This document shows, one piece after another, positions 60,405 through 64,000 of a stretch of DNA of 64,000 nt. The translations under genes and the position numbers were made by a program. How positions within the stretch are numbered: position 1 is the stretch's first letter; each line of letters begins with the position of its first letter. The stretch is from Candidatus Competibacter sp. (GTDB taxonomy: Bacteria; Pseudomonadota; Gammaproteobacteria; Competibacterales; Competibacteraceae): contig JARSSH010000048.1 in the NCBI GenBank assembly GCA_029624815.1, positions 1-64,000 of the forward strand, written 5' to 3'. Below the pieces are notes generated by a model. It made no database searches, had not been told where the DNA came from, and saw only the letters and a program-made list of their open reading frames with translations.

Positions 60405-61142
60405 ATGAAAAAAATTAAGATTACCATAGCATTAGTATTAAGCAATTTTGTTGCCATACCCGCGATTGCAGCCGACGTTTATCGGTGGACTGATCCTGAA
60501 ACGGGAAGTGTTTTAGTCATGCCTTCCCCACCCCCGTACCCGGTTAAAGAAAGCCGTAGCATTGGAAGTTTACCTAGTGGTGAAATGATAGAGTTGATAC
60601 TTGATACTAACGCCCCATCAGTGAAAGCTCTTATTGAAAAACGCAAAGTAAGGGAAGCGGAAGAAACAAAAAAGCGAGCGGCACGGGAAGCGGAAGGAAA
60701 ACGGATTGTTGCGGAAGAACCTATAAACCGGGCAACAAGTGAGGATAAACAAAAAGAAATAATAAAAAACAAGGTAGCCAGAATGAAAGAAAGCCATGAT
60801 AAAGATGTTCTTTTTATGATAAGTATAATGGGCGAATTTCTAAAATCTAATAATATAGACTTAATTGCTAGTAAAAAAGGCTTTATTATAATAGATAAAC
60901 TACAAAATATTAAAAATAAACTCGACCTTTATGAAGTGTCAAAGTGTTATAGTCTGTCAAAAAGTCAACTACAAGATTGGATGGATTATAATATTAAGTC
61001 TTCCTATAAACTGTTTGTGCAATCAAACTCGGATTCGCCAGATAATAGAGAACTCGCTAACGCCATAAAATTAAAAGAACTTGGCAAAGATATGTCTGAT
61101 CTTTTCTGGCTAACAATACCTGAGTCTTGTAGTAAATTTTGA
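60405..61142 (+). CDS. Exported protein with DUF4124-like N-terminus
   Basis: A 245-residue protein. A signal peptide (about 1-23, IALVLSNFVAIPAIAAD) is followed by VYRWTDPETGSVLVMPSPPP, similar to the DUF4124 motif of small periplasmic proteins. Then comes a charged coiled-coil part (about 75-130, rich in Lys/Glu/Arg) and a helical C-terminus with two Cys (KCYSL, PESCSKF). Codon use is AT-rich, unlike the backbone, pointing to acquisition. An AAGGAGCTAAAAGG stretch precedes the ATG. No function is assigned. Confidence 0.8.
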   Translation: MKKIKITIALVLSNFVAIPAIAADVYRWTDPETGSVLVMPSPPPYPVKESRSIGSLPSGEMIELILDTNAPSVKALIEKRKVREAEETKKRAAREAEGKRIVAEEPINRATSEDKQKEIIKNKVARMKESHDKDVLFMISIMGEFLKSNNIDLIASKKGFIIIDKLQNIKNKLDLYEVSKCYSLSKSQLQDWMDYNIKSSYKLFVQSNSDSPDNRELANAIKLKELGKDMSDLFWLTIPESCSKF

Positions 61143-61196
61143 TTACTCAGATGATTAAGGATAGCTTTTAAGATATTTTTTGGTGAAACAACCTTT

Positions 61197-61496
61197 TTAC
61201 GTGCCATACGTCAAGATGAGTTCAGCGGCTTTGATAGCGGTACGGGAATCCTTGCTGTTGAGCATGGCTTTGAGCGTTTCCAGTGCTAGAGGTTTCAATG
61301 AAAACAGGTCTTGATAAGCCTTGTTCTCGTTCAGCATGAGCAATTCATTCACGTAAGAGTTGAAGGCTGGTATGTGTTTCCACTTATAGACCACAGATAA
61401 GCTAACTCCTACCTTTTCGGATACTTGTTTGAACGGTAGACCATCCGCTAGAAGTTGAGCGGCTAGTAATTGCTTGGGAGGTAGTTGTTTTTCCAT
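61197..61496 (-). CDS. HTH protein resembling a phage terminase small subunit (phBC6A51-type)
   Basis: A 99-residue protein with an N-terminal helix-turn-helix: KQLLAAQLLADGLPFKQVSE and VGVSLSVVYKWKHIPAFNSY, as in phBC6A51-type terminase small-subunit or DNA-binding helix-turn-helix proteins. The rest is helical (LALETLKAMLNSKDSRTAIK). It lacks the acidic C-terminus of full terminase small subunits. No large terminase subunit is nearby, so it may be a stand-alone regulator. A long inverted repeat lies just upstream (61531-61601). Confidence 0.65.
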   Translation of the reverse strand: MEKQLPPKQLLAAQLLADGLPFKQVSEKVGVSLSVVYKWKHIPAFNSYVNELLMLNENKAYQDLFSLKPLALETLKAMLNSKDSRTAIKAAELILTYGT

Positions 61497-61530
61497 TGGG
61501 TATCTCTCTTACTGGGTTACTTTAGAAACC

Positions 61531-61601
61531 ATAGTCCCACGAAATTTTAGAACTAAAGGCCCATAGTATGAGACTTGATAGCACTAAAATTGTGGGACTA
61601 T
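61531..61601. repeat. Large inverted repeat upstream of the HTH gene
   Basis: ATAGTCCCACGAAATTTTAG (61531-61550) is matched by CTAAAATTGTGGGACTAT (61584-61601): 18 paired positions with a 2-nt bulge around a 33-nt loop. It lies 35 bp upstream of the HTH gene start, in the gap before the small gene at 61621. It could be an operator, a transcript processing site or the end of a small mobile element. Confidence 0.8.
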
Positions 61602-61620
61602 ATTACCTTGTGGTGAACAT

Positions 61621-61824
61621 TTAACCTTGAATACCTCTCATCCGAATGGTATGAGCATTAGGGTGGTGTGGAGATACTGGTTCAGTAGACTGAACGGGTT
61701 TATCTCGCTTAAAGATATGGGCATAACCCTTTTTCACGGTAGGACGGTCTAAACGGTCTGTATTAACAGACTTTGCTACCCGTCTATCTTTTTTCGAGAA
61801 AAGATTTGGAAAACCAAAATACAT
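61621..61824 (-). CDS. Small basic hypothetical protein
   Basis: A 67-residue protein (MYFGFPNLFSKKDRRVAKSV, then RPTVKKGYAHIFKRDKPVQS) with no recognised family. An AGGAG site 8 bp before the ATG supports translation. It is rich in Lys/Arg and Pro. It is codirectional with the HTH gene. Confidence 0.5.
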   Translation of the reverse strand: MYFGFPNLFSKKDRRVAKSVNTDRLDRPTVKKGYAHIFKRDKPVQSTEPVSPHHPNAHTIRMRGIQG

Positions 61825-61918
61825 GAGATTTACTCCTAAATGGCGAATGATTGAACTTGAAAACCAAGCCCCCCGACATTTTATAATAAAAATTCCTGAA
61901 AGTGTAATTCTCCTATTT

Positions 61919-61946
61919 GCCCCCCAACCCCACGGGGGGCTTTTTT
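61919..61946 (+). terminator. Intrinsic terminator in the island
   Basis: GCCCCCC-AACCCCAC-GGGGGGC followed by TTTTTTATT on the plus strand. No plus-strand gene ends immediately before it; the nearest is the exported protein at 61142, so a plus-strand transcript from unannotated DNA is implied. Confidence 0.8.
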
Positions 61947-62434
61947 ATTGCTTGTTGTTTGAACCCTTTCAGGGTTTGGAGAGAATTGAAAAAAAATAGT
62001 CCGGGTTTTAAAGAGGGAGGGGCGAAATTTGAAAAGACACCCCCTTAGAGATTTCGGGGAGAAAGGCAAAGCCTTTGTGGTGGTGGTGGAATAAGAATGA
62101 AAAGGTCTAGGGGTGTTAAACACAGAAGGATTGAATGGAATCAATAAGTTAGTATTTTTATGGTGGTATGGAGTCAGTACAATTGATTCCACTGACTAAT
62201 TGTTTTTCTTCTTACTCTCTATTCTAGTCTCATAGTATCTAACTTTGTTTACTGAATCATAGTCCACCGCAAGATTACGTCTTTCAGGCTAGATGTTATG
62301 CGGGTTGTATTTTTAGGTGATTCACCCTCAATCTGTATTCGATTCATACTAAAAAATCTATTTCTTTATCTCGGTAATAGACTTAATAAGTCTGCATGTT
62401 ATGAGGATACAGGTAATTGAGTACTGTATACACT

Positions 62435-62462
62435 CCCTCTTCTATATACCCTCTTCTATATA
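62435..62462. repeat. Tandem 14-bp repeat
   Basis: CCCTCTTCTATATA occurs twice head to tail, followed by degenerate TTCCCTCTCTTCTATCTCTTCTATT. A pyrimidine-rich microsatellite in non-coding DNA. Confidence 0.85.
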
Positions 62463-62610
62463 CTTCCCTCTCTTCTATCTCTTCTATTCCACAACAAGGT
62501 TATATGTTTTAACTTTTTAACTGAAATCCAGCAAAAATAGGCTCATGAAGCCTCTTATTATGCGGATTCTAATATACTCTCTATATAGCCGTTATAAAAA
62601 CAGTCCACAC

Positions 62611-62633
62611 AAAAAACCCGCTTATAGCGGGCT
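62611..62633 (-). terminator. Terminator of the minus-strand island operon
   Basis: On the minus strand AGCCCGC-TATAA-GCGGGT followed by TTTTT. It lies about 95 bp past the stop of the gene at 62727. Confidence 0.85.
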
Positions 62634-62650
62634 GTATTCGGGCTTGTAGG

Positions 62651-62726
62651 AAACCCCCCGATATTGATAACCCTACATAGGGAAAGTGCCTTAGAAGGCT
62701 TTATAGGAGGTTTGGGGGGGGGGTTT
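62651..62726 (-). ncRNA. Possible three-way-junction RNA element
   Basis: AAACCCCCC (62651-62659) pairs with GGGGGGTTT (62718-62726). Inside lie two small hairpins, CCCTACATAGGG (62671-62682) and GCCTTAGAAGGC (62688-62699). A run of ten G (62714-62723) is included. The element lies between the last gene of the minus-strand operon and its terminator, so it would be part of the 3' untranslated RNA. Only the complementary pairing is seen; existence as an RNA is inference. Confidence 0.35.
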
Positions 62727-62927
62727 TTACCAGTCCAGTTCAGTGATATAGGTTCTAGGATTCGGATTAAAGTGCTTTCGGTAGAGTTTGGAATCCGAAT
62801 ATGAAGTGGTTGCTTCTTCTTTGGAACATTGCTTTCTGGCGAAAGGTATTGTGGGATGCCTTTTCGTGTAAATGCGATCAAATTCAGACTCAAAAACCGG
62901 AGTTAATTCATAACCTTTGAAAATCAT
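62727..62927 (-). CDS. Small hypothetical protein
   Basis: A 66-residue protein (MIFKGYELTPVFESEFDRIY, ending PNPRTYITELDW) with no recognised family. The ATG at 62927 has GGAG 7 bp upstream. It follows the HNH-like gene on the same strand by 26 bp, suggesting an operon. Confidence 0.5.
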   Translation of the reverse strand: MIFKGYELTPVFESEFDRIYTKRHPTIPFARKQCSKEEATTSYSDSKLYRKHFNPNPRTYITELDW

Positions 62928-62953
62928 AGTTATCTCCACTGGAATGATGGTGG

Positions 62954-63754
62954 TTATGCAATATCACTGTTCATAAAACGAACATAGTTTTGAATCCAGC
63001 GTTTAGCATGTTTTTGGAATGATAGATATAAAATCCGTTTGGATTCTAGTTTTTCTAATCGTTGGGTTATCTCAATCGGTATTTCACACTCTATATCCGG
63101 GTCATCGGGGTAATAAGAATCGAGTAAAAAAGACACTTGAATAGAAATATCCTTAAAAACCCTATCAATCTCACTCGTTAAAAAGTTGATTCTAATTTTG
63201 GGTGTTTTGGAATTTCTATACTTCGTTTCCCACTGGCGCTTAAAAGCTTCAGGCCACGGATGATCACGGGGAATCCTGAGTTCAGGAAGTATAAAATCCG
63301 GTTTAACGCCGGTAATGATTCCCTTGGTATCCCATCCCGCCTTATGGCGCTTGAGTAACGTTGACTTATCTTGGTAAGTTGATTTTGCCCACTCAGTGAG
63401 TGTTTTCTTTTTCCCTTCGTATTCCAGCCAGATAACATTATCCCGGTTTTCGGATTGTGTCTGTTTACTAGCCCATCGGATGTTATTTGGCACATAACCG
63501 AGTTTATTCACAATTCGATCTATCGTGTGTTCTTTCGTAGGAGCTAAGCCCACATATTCCAGAAACACAGAAAAGACATTCCAATCGGGATGAAACGGAA
63601 TGTTGTGCTGTTTTGCCCATAATCGTCTGTTTCTCCAAGAATTGAATTCTTGTGGGTACTTCTTTTTCAAGGAAGCCTCAGTCTCCATTCCCGATGAAAC
63701 TAGCTCAATCGAGTTTATGGGCTTTTTAGAGACTACTAAAGTTAGATGACTCAT
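62954..63754 (-). CDS. HNH-endonuclease-like phage/island protein
   Basis: A 266-residue protein. Its middle resembles a phage-type family with HNH/His-Me-finger-like signature: FLEYVGLAPTKEHTIDRIVN, then LGYVPNNIRWASKQTQSENR and the accessory motif YEGKKKTLTEWAKS. The pattern TIDRIxNxxGYxPxNxRWA is common in homing-type phage endonucleases. The C-terminal part (about 140-266) is unique. The ATG at 63754 or a GTG at 63781 could be the start. AT-rich codon use. Confidence 0.65.
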   Translation of the reverse strand: MSHLTLVVSKKPINSIELVSSGMETEASLKKKYPQEFNSWRNRRLWAKQHNIPFHPDWNVFSVFLEYVGLAPTKEHTIDRIVNKLGYVPNNIRWASKQTQSENRDNVIWLEYEGKKKTLTEWAKSTYQDKSTLLKRHKAGWDTKGIITGVKPDFILPELRIPRDHPWPEAFKRQWETKYRNSKTPKIRINFLTSEIDRVFKDISIQVSFLLDSYYPDDPDIECEIPIEITQRLEKLESKRILYLSFQKHAKRWIQNYVRFMNSDIA

Positions 63755-63913
63755 ATAAACCCCGTACTGTTGTGGATTCACTTGCTCATTTGCTTCTTAA
63801 TTTCTTATTTGCTTAGGAAGTTGTCCGCGCACTTAGCAAATTTGTCAAACTTAAAGGATTTCCCAATAAAATCATTTGGTTACACAGCTACCAGCAATGC
63901 GGGCTTTTATTGC

Positions 63914-64000
63914 CTATAGTCCTAACGCTTCTCTCACAGTTGACGTTTTCCAGTGAATTCTTTTGGTGTTGGGTAGCTTGATCGGTTTCGGGAACAGCCC
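63914..64000 (-). CDS. Partial AlpA-like regulator, cut by the window edge
   Basis: Reading from the right edge gives GLFPKPIKLPNTKRIHWKTS then TVREALGL and a stop at 63914-63916. FPKPIKL-x-RIxW-x5-V is the C-terminal pattern of AlpA-family winged-helix proteins, which regulate excision of integrated prophage-like elements. Only the last 28 residues are visible. Upstream of the operon at 63754; the interval 63782-63913 holds no other supportable gene. Confidence 0.5.
   Translation of the reverse strand, partial: GLFPKPIKLPNTKRIHWKTSTVREALGL

Larger units (their letters stand above)
61825..62610. other. Gene-free AT-rich DNA with hairpins and a microsatellite
   Basis: No gene is supported. 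Contents: a strong terminator-type hairpin (61919-61946), a small hairpin AACCC-TTTC-AGGGTT (about 61962-61975), and a 14-bp tandem repeat (62435-62462). Open frames across it run through the hairpins and show no family similarity. Confidence 0.5.

Noticed and set aside
61881-62192. 103-codon minus-strand frame in the island
   Set aside because: It spans a strong terminator hairpin and a gene-free stretch; composition looks like translated non-coding DNA.
62714-62723. G-quadruplex at the G10 run
   Set aside because: A single G run without three further close G tracts does not meet the usual motif; pairing with the C6 run is the simpler reading.
62558-62893. 111-codon minus-strand frame
   Set aside because: It reads through the operon terminator, the G10 run and most of the better supported small gene at 62727-62927.

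Overview
The window reads as about 58 kb of GC-rich gammaproteobacterial chromosome (about 2.2-59.9 kb) lying between two stretches that look like tRNA-associated mobile DNA. Gammaproteobacterial signs are the pilMNOPQ block, a (split) aroK-aroB pair, rhodanese-grxC-secB-gpsA, ubiE-ubiJ-ubiB, hslVU, the DUF971/DUF1289/DUF2889 genes and carAB-greA. A lineage near Competibacteraceae or other uncultured GC-rich gammaproteobacteria is possible but is only an inference.

Region 1-2.2 kb is the right end of an element integrated in a tRNA-Asn gene. It holds a RelE/ParE-type toxin-antitoxin pair, a tyrosine integrase and a 47-nt tRNA-Asn 3' remnant that still carries the original tRNA terminator. A 20-bp exact direct repeat brackets the toxin-antitoxin cassette and copies the 3' end of the integrase gene.

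Region 2.2-20.6 kb holds pyrF; a complete N-type ATPase operon (atpDCQRBEFAG, minus strand) 41 bp behind queF; the proton-translocating transhydrogenase genes pntA1-A2-B with a terminator-like hairpin in their leader; an HNH protein with a coiled-coil partner; a LytS-type sensor kinase; hemE-nudix; a CBS protein; and aroKB.

Region 20.6-33.0 kb is the most unusual part. The usual pilMNOPQ-aroKB neighbourhood is split by about 7 kb containing two large exported proteins: a 1164-aa protein with nine PASTA repeats, a YVTN-type beta-propeller and a chitobiase-C-like domain, and an 852-aa Ig-like repeat protein placed directly after pilQ, whose signal peptide has Trp where a lipobox Cys would be expected. 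A decayed IS3-type fragment lies between them.

Region 33-59.9 kb is housekeeping: gpsA, secB, a broken grxC, rhodanese/DUF2892/ArsR, gpmA, ctpA, a DJ-1 protein, ubiE-ubiJ-ubiB, hslVU, rimO, zinc-free L31, gltA, a D,D-carboxypeptidase, trmB, an H-NS-like protein, tRNA-Gly(CCC), dapB, carAB, greA and tRNA-Val(CAC).

Region 59.9-64 kb, directly after the intact tRNA-Val, becomes AT-rich and looks like an island: a DUF4124-like exported protein, a terminase-small-subunit-like HTH protein, small orphan genes, an HNH-like phage protein, a partial AlpA-like regulator at the edge, and about 0.9 kb of gene-free, hairpin-rich DNA.
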